Assembly (NCBI GenBank): GCA_015501605.1
Contig: JADNRZ010000010.1
Location: 1,178,001-1,242,000, forward strand
Length of the DNA: 64,000 nucleotides
Direction of reading: 5' to 3'
Source: Panaeolus papilionaceus
Lineage: Eukaryota; Basidiomycota; Agaricomycetes; Agaricales
Positions within the stretch are counted from its first letter, which is position 1, and every line of letters starts with the position of its first letter. Of this stretch, positions 1-12,479 are shown piece after piece. A model generated the notes under the pieces. The model was given only the letters and a program-made list of their open reading frames with translations, did no database searches and was not told where the DNA came from. The translations under genes and the position numbers were made by a program.

Positions 1-3000
1 GACCACCACTTTCTACCTCATCATACATCACATACGACCCAGATATCGCATCCCTCGTCTCAGCATGGGCAGCTTTCACAACACCAACAACCTCTTTCTC
101 GCCCCCCATTCACAGAATCAAACCCTTCTGCACAGCAGCAACCACAACAAGCCCATGGGCAAGGGAGTCAGGCGCAGGCGCAGCAAGGGCAGGGTCAACA
201 ACCTCCGTAAGTCCTCTAGTTATTTGCCACGACTAATGCGCTTTCGCTGTAGTATCGTGTAATGTCTTGGGGAGTAGCGCTAACCTAACCTTTGGCCTAC
301 AGTCAGATCCGTTCAAGAATTACAGTTGTATGTGCGGAGGTAAGCAAAAAATACGCTTCGAGTTTTTCAGACGGGGTTTGAGAAGATCGACGCTAATTTG
401 AAATTTGCTTCTCTCTGTATCGCTTCCTGGTCATCTATGCGCGCTTTACATCGAATCGTACTTATAACTCGATTGCACTCGGTATCCTACCGGGAACCTG
501 GCTGGCTTCGGGTCTTCTGCCGCTTCATCGATCATTAACCGTCTCCATTGTCACGCCGCCATCAACGCCAATCATCCGCCCATCATCATCCCCCCTCACC
601 GCACCATCAAATCCTCTGCTCGTCATCCACGTTTACAGTGCAAGCGACTCAAACTTCGATGCGATCGTCGTGCACCGTGCGGGTCATGTACAAAGCGAGA
701 TACCGTCCAGCGTTGTATATACTCACCAGCGGCTGCTGAGAAGGTTGACCTTCATTCTCTAAATAACAGGCTCATCCAAGTCGAGGCGGCGTTGGCAATG
801 ATTACCAGCGGACAGTTTGAGAGCGTATATCCTGGTGTGAGAGAACTTGTGGACAACGTGCGGGGCATGGGGGGCTTGGCAACAGGTTCCGGGCCTGTTG
901 CGTCGAGTGGGCAGGCAGGGTTTTTGGGTCCTCACGTCAGCTCAACGCAGGCTCAGGGTGGACGTGCTGAGGGTTACAGGGAGCAGACAGGACTTGGACC
1001 GCAAGGCCAGAGCGCTCCACTCGAATCTAATTCGCATCCACAGACAGCGGGTGATAGTGACATTGACCTTCATCCACACTCCCATCAGCATACCCACCAA
1101 CACCACCATCATCATGGCACTGCACCATCACAAACCTATTCCACTTCGAATTCGTTCAAAGCCCTAGCAAAAGACTGCGCTCGTGTAATTGATCCTAGTT
1201 CAATATCCAGGCCACAGGTCACTCAAGAAGAACAGACCAAGAGAGGAACAATACACGACGATGGCTCGAGCGCGCAGACACGGCTCATCAAACTGGAACC
1301 ATCCCCTTCTGACCTCGGTTTCGATGGCTCTCGTTCCCCCTCACCGATTCCTTTCTTTGCACCCACATCACAGTCGACATCCACGTCGAATACTACGGCC
1401 CCGCCGTCTATCTATGCATCGAGCACGACGGCAACACCACCTATTCTACTTCCTGCCCTGAGTATCTATTATCCCTTGCCCACCATCCCACCACCAGGTT
1501 CTACAGAACCCGAGGGTATCGCCCCACCCTTCTCCGGCCTATCATCAAGTGGCGGAACATTCTCGTCAATACCTACCCATACGACATCCAATCCATCGCA
1601 ACCACAGATTACCTCTGCCTTGCTTGCCCTACTGCCCACAGGTGAAAAATGTCTTCGATGGTTGGAACTGGCCGAGAAGGTTATCAATATTCGGGGAGTG
1701 CCACTCGAATTCGAAGCGCGTCAAAGCGATGGTCAGCCTCAACACTCGACAGAGAAGACTGCCTGGGAATCCTTCGAAGAACGTTGTTGGCCTTTGATTG
1801 GAGCACAAGGAAAGCCGAGGGTCTCTGAGGGAGAGAAGAAGGAGCGCGCGCGCCATCGTGAACGGGAAAGGAGAAGGGAAAGAGATCGTGACAAGCCTCC
1901 TGGTTCCACAGCCTCCTCATCTACATCACCTGGTGGGAGCAGAGAATCGGAGAAGGACTCGGCTCAACGCAGTTTGAAAGAGCAAGAACGCGAGAAGGCA
2001 CAAAGGGCTCGTCAAATCTACTTTGGCGGACTTGCCACGGGTCCAGGTGGCTCCGTTGTTACATCAGGGATTCCTCGCAAGAGAGCGATCGACGAGTACC
2101 GAGAGAGAGAAGGGTTGAGCCCCAGTCCTGGGTCCTCGGGAGCCAGCAATGGACCCAGAGCCCCTAGCCCTCCACTGTTCAGACCACCTGCTCGGAAGGA
2201 ACGCGTCGCCTCCATCCCCTTCCATCAAGCCCTCGCGACTCCAAAGAAGGACGAACCTTTGACTTTCTTTGCCCTCATGTGCACCGTCCTCGCTATTGGA
2301 GGTATCACTGAACGTGCGCAGACAACCAAGCAAGCAAGGTCAGCCGACTCGTCAGCTCTTCCGGGCTCTTCCACCAGCTCCATAAACATTCTCCAAGCCA
2401 CAGACGCGTCTCCATCCCCAGAGTTTTTGTATGCCCTTGGGCGGCAGGCACTAGGTGTCTGGGATACTCAAGTTTCCTCATCCTCGTCCTCGTTCAAATC
2501 ATGCGAGAAGGAGAGACAGAAACTAGAGTACATCCTAACATGCTCTGTAGCAGCTAACTACGTCCTACTTGGTCTCGAACTCGGTGTACGTCCAGATCGC
2601 GACGGGATATTCGACGGCGGGGAAGAGATCGAGGGTGAGGGTTTGGATTTCGAGGCAGAGCAGCAGCAACAACGAGTTGCCGGTTGTGGTAACGAAGAGG
2701 AAGAAAGAATGCATGAAGAATCAAGCAGAAGAAAAGCAGGTCGGATAATATATGGCCTGGTGAGTCCCCTATACCTGGTATCAACTTCTCGAAAGCCCCC
2801 CTATTTTACGCTTTATACGGGTTTTCTCTTATTTTCCGCCGAGCCCGAGCGCCGTTCCTTCTGATTTGAGACCTATTTGGAGTGAATTCGCGACGAATTT
2901 CAAATACTACTGCTCCGGCATCCATGCCTGAGGAATACATGCTACGCGACGCTCTGGATGCGTCCGGCGATCAAACCTCCTTCTGTTGCTGAAATGTTTC

Positions 3001-6000
3001 CAATTTGGCGCCTTTCACACTTAAATGTTTATTGCTTGACACCTTCTGCAATTTCGTTTGATATAATTAGACGCGATGACCTCGTGTATCGTCGTGTGGG
3101 GGTTAAACAACCTTGCCCATTGGTTTCCGTTCATAATTTATATAAATAAATTCGCTAATCTTGTTTTCAAAAGGTTGGCAAAATGGTCAATGCTGGGCGT
3201 GCAATGGGTCTGGCCAACGATCCCGATCTTCGTTCACAGGGATCAGCTGTGGTGAAGCAAGAATCCGAGTATTCATCGTCGAATGGGCTAGCCAAGATTA
3301 GTCGTGATGAGTGGAAGCGCGCTGTTTGGTGGGAGATATTGTTCTGGGATCTGTAAGTCTGGACTCTGCTGATGGCTACCAAAAAATGCTGCTAATTCTC
3401 TGCTTCTTAGCTTCGTTGCTGATGTATTCGGTCATCAGCCTTATATCTCTTCTGGATCCTACACGACCTGTCTTCCAAACGTAAAATCCCCCTCTCAAAA
3501 GGTCACTAATTTACTGCTCATTTCAAGTCGAGAAGGCTTGCTGACCCACCAACAGGACTCGGACTCTATACAATCCGCTGGCACGAATGCTGGGGACCAA
3601 GGCCGCGATACTTCTACCCAGCCAACAGGGCAGACAGCAGGATCCTGGGGCATGTCAGGGGAATATCTGGTCGCGCGTTATCGGTGCGTTGAACTTGCAG
3701 TTTTTGGTACAGGTTTCAAACGTTGTCTAACACCCGCTTGCAGTCTCACGTTAATAACACAAAGCCTCCAAGCTCGCCTTGCTCGTCCTGATTGTTGCTG
3801 TGGCTATACCCTTGACCAGGCTTCGTCCATCGAGGCTGATGTCAGGGCATTCCTTTCCCAACTTCCCGAGCCCCTCAAAGTGTCATCCCATGTCAGAAAA
3901 TTCGACTGCGATAATCTAACCTCGACCAGGCATCCAGACTACTCGTTGCGACAAATGCAAGCTTACGAGCTAGCAATCGTCGCGAACACTCTTCTGTTGG
4001 GCGTTTATGCACCCTTTATCTCCCCATCCAGCTCTGGTGCTTCCACTCGGTCCTCGTCTGCGTTCGGGTCTACTTTATTCCCTTCGACAGGTCCAGGGAA
4101 GTCGGCGATGGGTGTGGGTTCATCTATTCCTATTGGACTTGCCAACAATGGAAACGACAGCCACGCCAGCAGCCATGGCACCCTCACATTGCAACCCACA
4201 TCTAACGCCATGTCCGCTGCATCTGCGAAATCTGGCTCGACTGTCATGCAAACAGACAGCAATTTGGGAGGTCATGCAGGTTCGGGCGCCTCTGTGAACT
4301 TCGCCAGCACCACTAACGTTCAGTCGGCCGCCACCGACAACCTATCAGGAACAATTACAGATGTGAACGCGTCGTCAGGATCAGGAGGTGCTCATTCAGG
4401 TGTGTCAGGATCGTTTTGACTTCACGAATGCAGGTTCTAACGTGGAGAACGGCAGCCTCCGTCATTCTCGGGAGCGCCGGATCGGGTATGAGCAAGCGTG
4501 GGAGGGAGGTCGAAGTTGTAGATGGGAATTCAAGTGGCGTCATTGACATGCCTCACCTTGGCAGTAAGTTATGTTTTTTTTTTTATTTTCAGGTTTTTAT
4601 TTCTATTTGGGAAGACCTAATTCTGGGTTTCTGTGATCTGTGACTTGGATATTGATGAGGGGGTTTCTTTTTTGTAGATCATGGTCATGTCAATGCACTG
4701 GCCATTCATGCTAGTGTTCGTGCTGCGAAAAGCATAGTGCGCCTGTTCGAGAATTTGAGGGACACCATCCTCGATATCAAGAATACTAAGGATTCAGCGC
4801 TCGTCGTGCCCTCCCTGTTTATCTTCTATCCACCTCCGAATACTCTTCTGCATACGCTTTTGGTGCTAGCGCGCGCTCAGGGGGACTTCAGTTCACCTCG
4901 TCAAAACAGTTGGTCTGGGATCGCCGATCCTCAAGAGCTACTCAATGATATCGAAACAGCTCTCTCGATTATCGACCGCGGGAACTATTGGGTCGATCGA
5001 CTGTCCAAGGACGATCAAAGACTCTTGGATCGCATCAGGAAGAAAGCAGGTGATATTCGCAACGGTGCGGCGTCGCATTCCTCGACTCGACTGACGATGG
5101 ATGCCATGGCACGCTTTAACGCCGAGGAGGAAAACGACGTAGCAGAAGCGATGGCTGCGACAGGCATGCAACATTTGCCCCATGGGCTGAAGCGAAAGCA
5201 CAGTCAGGTTTCGGTTGGGCCAGACGCTGTGAATGGGAGTGGCTCCAGGACCTTCGATCATGAGTTCAACTCGAACGGTATGTTGACGGTTACAGCTCTC
5301 GATCATGATCTAATCCATTATAATGCCAGATGCGAACATCGACTCGCTACCCACTACATCAGGAGTGACTGGTTCTGCTGGTGGTCGCGTTGGGGAGGTC
5401 ATGATGGAAGGGTTGTCAGGTTCAGTTTCAGACCCGTCCTTCGACTTCAGATCAATGGAGGGAGCTCAAAACAATCTCGAGCAACACATCCAACCCTCAT
5501 CATTACCCCAGTCAGAATTCGCACAATCGGAACAACTACGCCATCAAGGACATTATATTGAACCACAACACAAGCTATCAAATGATCACCCGATCGCCCA
5601 GCAGCAGCACCATAGCTTTACCGGTGAAATGGGTGCTCCTATTCACCATTACAGCCAACCTCGTCAAAAGTCTCCAGCACCGCAGAGTTACAGTTGTCTG
5701 GATACGCAAGCCTCTCGGCCGCATGACACGATCTCCGATCGTCTGACCGCCCAGTGCCAGGAGAAAATTCAGGAACGGCTTCAGGCTCAGTATGATGGAG
5801 AGAAGCGTGCTGGAGGATACCACGACAAGCAAAAGGAGAAGAGAAAGAGCTCTAGTGGTTCTTCTTCGAGTCGAAATTCGATTCCCTCGATTGGTATTCG
5901 CGTGAGGAGGGACAAGCATGGTCAGGTTATTACGGGCTCCTCACACTCGTCGAGCAGTGGGAAAAGCAGAGAGGAAAGTATCCCTGCTGTCACCGCTTAT

Positions 6001-7185
6001 TCTCAGCGAAAGATGCAGGAAAATGGGTCATATGGACAATCCCAGCATGGTGATGGAAGTATGACGGGGCCTTCTTCGCCTGTTCTAGCCTTCAGGTCGC
6101 GGTCAGCTTCGTTGAGCCAGACGAACCAAGCCCAGATGCAGATGCACTACAACCAGCAACATTCGACTCTTCAACAGCAGCAGGAATTGGTCCCTCAACA
6201 GCATATGGACTTCTCATCCTTGTCGATGTCGCATGGTTTGCCTTTGTCGTCCCCTTCTGAGAACTTTTCTCTGGACCCCATCGCAAAGAAGTCATACGAT
6301 GGCATGCATGTCTCCGAGCGAAGTACACCAGCGCAGTCCCAACCCCCCTCGTTTGGACCTCAGCAGCCTTCCTTCTCTCAGCAATCCTACGACCAAGGTG
6401 CGAGTCAAGGTATTCACAGCGTTTTTGCATCACCACAGTCAACGGCACAATACGAGCGTTCAACGGACAATACCAACACGTCATCAACGATGATGCCCTA
6501 TCATCAGACCTCGAGTCCTTTCACCAACACAAACGGCGCTGATTCTGGTTCTGGTTCCCCCTTCCAAATCAACAATAGTTCTGGACATCCCACTCCCACT
6601 TTCCCATCTCATCACCCTACACCACCAATCTTCGGCGCTGCCCCACCATCTTCCCTGCCACCTTCCACAAACCACCCCAGCCCGGTGAACTTTTTCCATA
6701 ATCAATTCTCTGGCCACGAAAGTGTTTCATACGCCAACTCCCCCGTGTCGTCCACCAATATCGCGCAGCATCCTCAAACACTACATCACCAGCCCCAACC
6801 TATGCAATCACAGCGCAACGCGCTGATGGATATGCAGCTCGATCGAATGGAACATAGCATGATGGCTTCGATTCCTGGTACACCAGTGTATGAGAAGTCA
6901 CAGCTACAACCATTGGATTCTTTCGACAGCAAAGCAGGCGTTGTGATGTCAGATATGCACGATATGGGTCAGCACAATATATCTGACCAGATGGACATGT
7001 CCGCTGGGTTGGGAGGAGGCACGATTTGGGGTAATAGAGGGGCAGGGGCTTCCACTCTAAATGTTGAGCACCATCATCAGCAGCAGCAGCAGCAACAGCA
7101 ACAACTTCACCAGCGACACCAACAAGACATGGCCTCGCAAAATGCATTCTGGAATCATAATGCCGACCTGAAATTCTATCAATGA
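1..7185 (+). CDS. Large Zn2Cys6 fungal transcription factor (5' end outside window)
   Basis: Sequence-specific nuclear regulator of the Gal4-type binuclear zinc cluster class; targets cannot be inferred. The frame is open from base 1 through a Gln/His-rich stretch, so the start lies upstream. Exons read as 1-206, 303-339, 639-about 2757, then several exons (about 3174-3352, 3413 on, 3741 on, 4678 on) and a last long exon from about 5332 to the stop at 7183-7185. The zinc cluster is assembled across an intron: VCAE at 328-339, then CKRLKLRC, PCGSC and a sixth Cys from 639. A fungal-specific middle homology region follows (WWEILFWD at about 3328-3352, then FVADVFGHQPYISS after the next intron). 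The C-terminal about 620 residues are Ser/Gln/His-rich with a polyglutamine run near 7080-7110. Intron placement between 2757 and 3174 is uncertain. The class call is secure; orthology is not assigned. Confidence 0.88.
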
Positions 7186-7860
7186 CACTAGATGACACGA
7201 CTTCTATGACTTTACGCCTCTCCCTTCTTCGCTTTCGTCACCTGTTAAATTCCCTTGGTTTTAGGTTCAGCCCTTTCTACATTCAATTCAGCATCTCGTC
7301 CTTGTTTTCATCCTGTTAGGGCTCTCACATCTGTTGTCGCATTGCAATTCATTCGCGCGCCGATTTTTACGTGGTTTTTCTTCTCGTGTTTAATTATAAG
7401 TGCATGTGAACTAGTATATTCTCGTCCTCATGATGTCTATGACCATGTTTTGTATTCTTATGATCCATTCACTCGTTATATGCTTCCTTGTTGTTTCCTG
7501 CCATTCTTTCACATCGTATCTGTATTTGTGCTTTATTGGGTATATACTCTTTTCATTCGTAGTTACGTGTATTCGGTTTACATAAAACATCCCTACTATT
7601 CTTCGCCAACACTATTTTCCTCAGTCACTTATGGCGTTGCGTTATTCGTTCTATGTCGACGAAGTGTACATTACTATATAAATCGCAACTAGATTTTTTC
7701 TGTCTAAATACTAAAACAATGTTCATCGACAGATTTAAAGAGACCAAGTTCATGGCCGGGTTCTATACAAAGATAACCGCTGCTTCACTTGCAAAATGTT
7801 TCAAGATTTACTCCGTTTTACGTGTAGCCCATCTATGATATGGCGTTATTTAAGAAGAGG
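7186..7860. other. Intergenic, convergent 3' ends
   Basis: T- and C-rich stretch between the stop of the Zn2Cys6 gene (+) and the stop of the GGPP synthase gene (-). It should hold both 3' UTRs. An open frame at 7255-7692 has no start context or recognisable protein and reads like UTR. I see no gene here. Confidence 0.6.
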
Positions 7861-9269
7861 TCATGACCGTCCTTCGTGCTTTACATGCAAGAGGTCCATG
7901 ATTGCCTCTAGCTTCTTATTTCCTCCGAGTCGAGCGATTTCTGCTCGTGTTTGTGCCTCAAGTTTATCTAGAACCGAGAGCGTGTAGTCAAATGACTTAG
8001 TATGTTCCTCTAGGTAACGTATTGTGTGGACTTTGAGCGTTGGAGTTGTAGGTCGCTTCTGGAGCACGTCTAGGCAATCATATGTATGAGCTTCTTGTGC
8101 CCAGATCATAGATGTTATATGAAGCTTACTCATTATTTGTCGATTGGACCTATCTGCATGAATACCATGCACGACTGGGAACGAGAATTTTCCTTCAGAC
8201 AGATCTTCTGCGAAGCCTTTATTGGATGTGTACTGGATCATTGATGTTGGTCAACGTCTTCATATCCAGGGATGAAAAACAGTATTACCTCTTTACTCTG
8301 CAGGTTCATCAAATCGTCGCGTATCTGGAAGAAGACCCCGATTGCATTCACCAGGGGTATATAGTCTCTGAAAAAAGGTATATACTTAACCGTATGAATG
8401 GCCAAAGTGTACGTACACGTCAAGGTTAGTCGTGGCACAAGCCATCATAAGTTTGATTCCAATACGCAAAAGCCCCCCAGTTTCTAAGCATTTACAAATC
8501 AGCGCAGAGTAGGAGTCATACCACATCGACATACTCTGATTAACCATACTGACGTAGTCTTCCTCAGAAGGGCACTGTAACGAGTCTCTCCAGAGAATTT
8601 CTAGTCCCTGACCCCTATGCAACGATAAAAGCTCCTCTTCGCTGCGTTAGAAAGGGTTTTGGGACTTTAGATGGATTATTACACACCTGTTACGATCTCA
8701 TGAAGGGCAGCTTGGGATGGACCAGCCGTCGCGGTGCCTCTAAGAGCAAACAGCTCTTGATATGCGAGAAAATAGACATAGTTGGCGGTATTAATTGTCT
8801 GTGCAACGCCATAAATCTTGTGGGTCACTGGTGCAAATGTAAGGACATCATCGCGATTCACAGGAAGGAACCTATATATACCTGGTTGCCCGCGTCTCAA
8901 TTGCGAATCATCCTCGATATCGTCTACCCTAATGTTCCCCTTCTCGTCAGTACCACAAAGAAATACTCTTCAAAGCGTGCCTCACATCAAGCTCGCGCTA
9001 TGTAGCATATTGACGACTTTACTGATGACCTGTAGCTTGTCTGCTGGGACATGTAGCCATTGATTGAACGCCTCGATAAGTTTGCCTCTGATTTCTTTCC
9101 CGGGGTTGGATGTGATGAACCTAAACGGCTCCAAAATGGCCTAGAGAATGAATGCATATGAAATGCCTATTCAGAGACAATAAAGATCATTTCTACGTAC
9201 CTCCTCTTTCTGAGCAGGCCAATGGTTGTCCTTGGCCAACGTCTGCAGGATATTGTCGTATAAGGACAT
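7861..9269 (-). CDS. Geranylgeranyl diphosphate synthase (polyprenyl synthetase)
   Basis: Trans-prenyltransferase that condenses IPP with allylic diphosphates to make C20 GGPP for protein prenylation, ubiquinone side chains and diterpenoids. Start MSLYDNILQ at 9269-9267; stop at 7863-7861. Exons read in order give [19 protein letters not shown], the first aspartate-rich motif [12 protein letters not shown] (about 8940-8900), HKIYG, a central region with [29 protein letters not shown], the second aspartate-rich motif [12 protein letters not shown] (about 8335-8300) and [16 protein letters not shown]. These are family hallmarks in the right order, about 310 residues, the usual size for BTS1-type enzymes. 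One short intron lies between VNQ and KTGG (AGA/GTATGT donor). No lesion was seen. It lies tail-to-tail with the Zn2Cys6 gene. Nothing nearby suggests a terpenoid cluster, so a housekeeping role is most likely. Confidence 0.92.
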
Positions 9270-9599
9270 GGTTTAGATATGACGAATAAAACGGATGGTT
9301 TTGGTCGTATAGGCTACGTATATATACGTTTAATCGTTAGAAAGCTTCGAGGAGAAGAACAAGCCAGTAGCTCAATAAGAAACTGCAGCATCGCCATTTC
9401 AGGTCACCGCACGCAGCTGATCACTACAAAGATCACAATACCGCACAGCCAGACTCAGACTCCTTCTGACATCATCCTTTCACATGCATCGTCCCTGTGG
9501 GCTCGGGATCGAGCAACCATTACTCAAAAAAACCCAACAGTTGTAGTCAAAGTGTCAAAAGATAAACTACGGTGACAACTAATTCAAAGGTAGATTAAT
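9270..9599. promoter_or_regulatory. GGPP synthase upstream region with AT palindrome
   Basis: About 330 bp between the caspase-domain gene's stop and the GGPP synthase start. It contains a perfect 14-bp palindrome ACGTATATATACGT at 9316-9329, about 50 bp before the GGPP synthase ATG, which could serve as a TATA element or simply be AT-rich sequence. No other gene is seen. Confidence 0.4.
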
Positions 9600-12007
9600 T
9601 TATGATGATGGTAATGTGTCAACCTGAACCACAACCGCAGTTTTCGTGCCCCACAGCTGCTTGCCTTTCAAAACATCGGGATTCGCAATCTTTACGGCAC
9701 GGAAACCGTCTTCTTCAAAGACACCCTCTTGCAGAATATTAGAAAGTTGAATGGGGTGCGTCGTGAGATATAGTTTGAACACGCCCATATCCTTCGTTGC
9801 ACCATCCAGCAGCAGGAATTCCCATGGCGAAGCGCCTCCATCCCCGTATCCGATTGTCAGTCGAGATCGTGCTGGTAGTGGTACATCGATCGTTGATGAA
9901 AGGCTATCGGCACCGGCACCAGATGCGGGCAGGTACCATGACACTGAAAAAATAAGGACAAGGTGAGGAGAAAGATTATGAATCGCAAATGACTGGTGGT
10001 TGCGCACCAATAGACAGGTCATTGGGGTCAAAGTAGAAAAGATAAGGATAAAGAGCCACGTCTGTTTGATTGAAAATGGTCATCCCAAACGACTTGTTTT
10101 CCTCCACGATAATGACAGCAGGCGACGTTTCGAGAAGGTTTGGGCCGATCGGAGTGAAAACCTTTTCAAAGTCCTCCGAGAGCTCATCCTTCAATTCTGT
10201 CAGCTCCATCCAAACATTCCTAAAATCGCTCGTCCCAGCCAATTCCAGATGATGATAGAAGTGCAGCGATGCTTTGATGACCTTGCGAATGCCCTCTTCA
10301 TCGTCGATGTCGACTGGCTGACGCAAATTTGAAGGTATATGGGAGTTGATCATTTCGTGGTGCCGATGAAATACGACTTGATTTTCTTCACGATCTACAA
10401 CGAGTCGCAAATCACAAGAATCTGCATTCGCAGCAAATTCAACAGATAAAGCACGCTCCTGGTCCTTCGGGATGACCGTTCGTAACCATGCCTCATCTTC
10501 GCAGAAAACCCTGATTTTATGGGCAGCTTGTTGAATAACCTTGGCGTAAAACGTCGGAGGAAGTTCAAACTTTGGTTCGCCTGCGATGGCAGAAAGAGTG
10601 GATTTGAATGTGCTGACAGACGTGACCATGAGTTTACCCAGACTTGGATTGGCCCGGATCGCGGTTTCGAGGAGGTTGGTTTTATGGACGGAGAGTACGG
10701 AGCCTGATGTGATCCCCTGCGCCATACCAGCGTAAAGAACTACCTGTGCCTTCTGATTGATCACCTCCCGTCGCCCAACAATTAAAGCATCGTCGGCACC
10801 GGATAAAAGAATGTTGAAAAGACATCTTCCAACTGCCTGTCCTTCACAATGTGGTGTCTGGTCAATACTATCCGTTGTTCATCATTCATCAGTCGTATAT
10901 ATTTGATAGGAAGAGGGATTTACGCACTCAGGAGGAACCCTCAGTTTATGCATAAGCGATGTATAGGTCAACGCGGAGATATCCTCCGACTCCAACACTC
11001 TCAAAAGCGCGGTTGTAAACAGACCACGACGCGTTTTGATGCTCTCCCTCGCAAATTGATCACGGCCACAGGCCGCAAGCATGATATGCGAGTTCTGGTC
11101 TCGTCCTTGGAAACCTTCTGCTACGCCTCCTCCTCGAGATGCATGTGTCCAGAGCCTGCGATCCTTGTTGGACCTGAGTGGTGGTGGATTTTTTATCTGG
11201 CGAGTGATATAAACGTCGTCATCGAGTTCCAACCTCTCCGACGAATCGTCGCCTCGAGTAAGTCCTGCAGAACTGCAACAGTCGAGAATCAACGTCTAGA
11301 AATTAAAAGATGAGATATGGCGTATCAAGATAACAATTTAGCAAGGGACGCACAATATTATTCCCCTTCAAATCCGAAATATGGTTCAACATCAACGATA
11401 TCGTGCGATCCGGAATACCCTCCTCCACATCCTCAATAGTGTCACCATTGGGCAGAACCACCGTCTTCGACATTCCAATATCATGCGGGCACAACATCTC
11501 AATCTCATTGAGATTTGTCGCCCACTGCGCCCACTCGGGGTCGTCGGTCGGTTTGGGCACCTGGGCACCATGGCCCGCATAGTAGATCACGATCGCAGCC
11601 TCGTCCTTCCTGTATCGTACGTCGTCGCGCAGCTTGAGGAACCCATCGATGATAGCCTTCCTCGTAGCCTGTTCATCGCGGAGGTTGATGATGTTTTCAG
11701 ACGGAACCTTGAGCTTGTTGGTCAGAAAGGCAGCGAATCGATCAGCGTCGGGCACAGCGGCGTTGAGATTTCCATAGACTGGATATTTGTTAATCCCTAT
11801 TACAAGGGCAAGAATAGGTTGCGTAGGGCTATCTTGAGGGCGTTCTGCTCTTTAGGAGGGTTGATAGCAATTAATACACGTTCCATTCTCCGAGGACAAT
11901 CTATGTTGAGCTTACGAAGTTGATGACGCAGTTGTGGTATTTCTAGACTCAGTCAAATCAACACCATAGACAGATAAGAGGAGCAGATGCACTCACGATT
12001 CAGACAT
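9600..12007 (-). CDS. Caspase-domain protein (peptidase C14, metacaspase-like)
   Basis: Cysteine peptidase-fold protein of the caspase/metacaspase clan; members of the clan act in stress responses and regulated proteolysis. Start MSES at 12007-12005, two tiny exons, then the p20-like core: LALVIGINKYP, YYAGHGA with the catalytic His (about 11585), and LILDCCSSAG with the predicted catalytic Cys (about 11285). The second Cys of DCC occupies the catalytic position; the usual following His is Ser here. After the core come HIMLAACG, GLFTTALL and a roughly 400-residue C-terminal region lacking a domain I recognise. Stop at 9602-9600. The total of about 700 residues is larger than yeast Mca1 and, from memory, resembles the caspase-domain families expanded in agaricomycetes. 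There is no Pro/Gln-rich prodomain. The acceptor before the core is the non-YAG TAAAG, so the exact N-terminal exons are provisional. Activity is inferred from conserved His and Cys only. Confidence 0.82.
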
Positions 12008-12479
12008 GGTCGAAGTAGAGGAAGAAGGTGATTGCAACAACGGAGTTATCCAAGATCAGGATAAATGGTTATTCTTAGTGACCGTGAGGACTTCCCAATC
12101 TAAAAGAAGACAGAAATGACAGAACTCTAGGCAGTCGGGGGCAATTGGTTGAAGGAAGATCATTAAATGTGGCTGTACAAATCATCAGACGGAGGTCTTG
12201 AGGTTTCGAGAATTGGTAAGTAACAAATAAAACCTTGGATAAACCCGCAATGAACGGAATACAACGTAGCTCGACGTGGCCGGACAACACAGATGCAGTA
12301 CATTCTAATAATCGTGCAAGCCAAAAATAAGAAAGAACGCATGTTCAAAGTGGTGAAGCAGAAATAGATTGGGAGTAGAAATAGAGATAGATGGACGTGT
12401 CAAGTACCAAGACATGGAAGAAATAGAAGAGAAAATAACATGAAAAACGTGCTCGTAACATTGTGAGAAGAAAAAGTCC
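12008..12479. other. Intergenic upstream of caspase-domain gene
   Basis: About 470 bp that should contain the promoter of the caspase-domain gene and the 3' UTR of the copper-fist gene, both on the minus strand. It is A/G-rich. Short open frames on the minus strand carry no recognisable protein. No gene is supported. Confidence 0.5.

Noticed and set aside
7255..7692. 145-residue + strand frame
   Set aside because: Lies in the 3' UTR of the Zn2Cys6 gene; hydrophobic composition reflects T-rich DNA, with no ordered membrane pattern or family.
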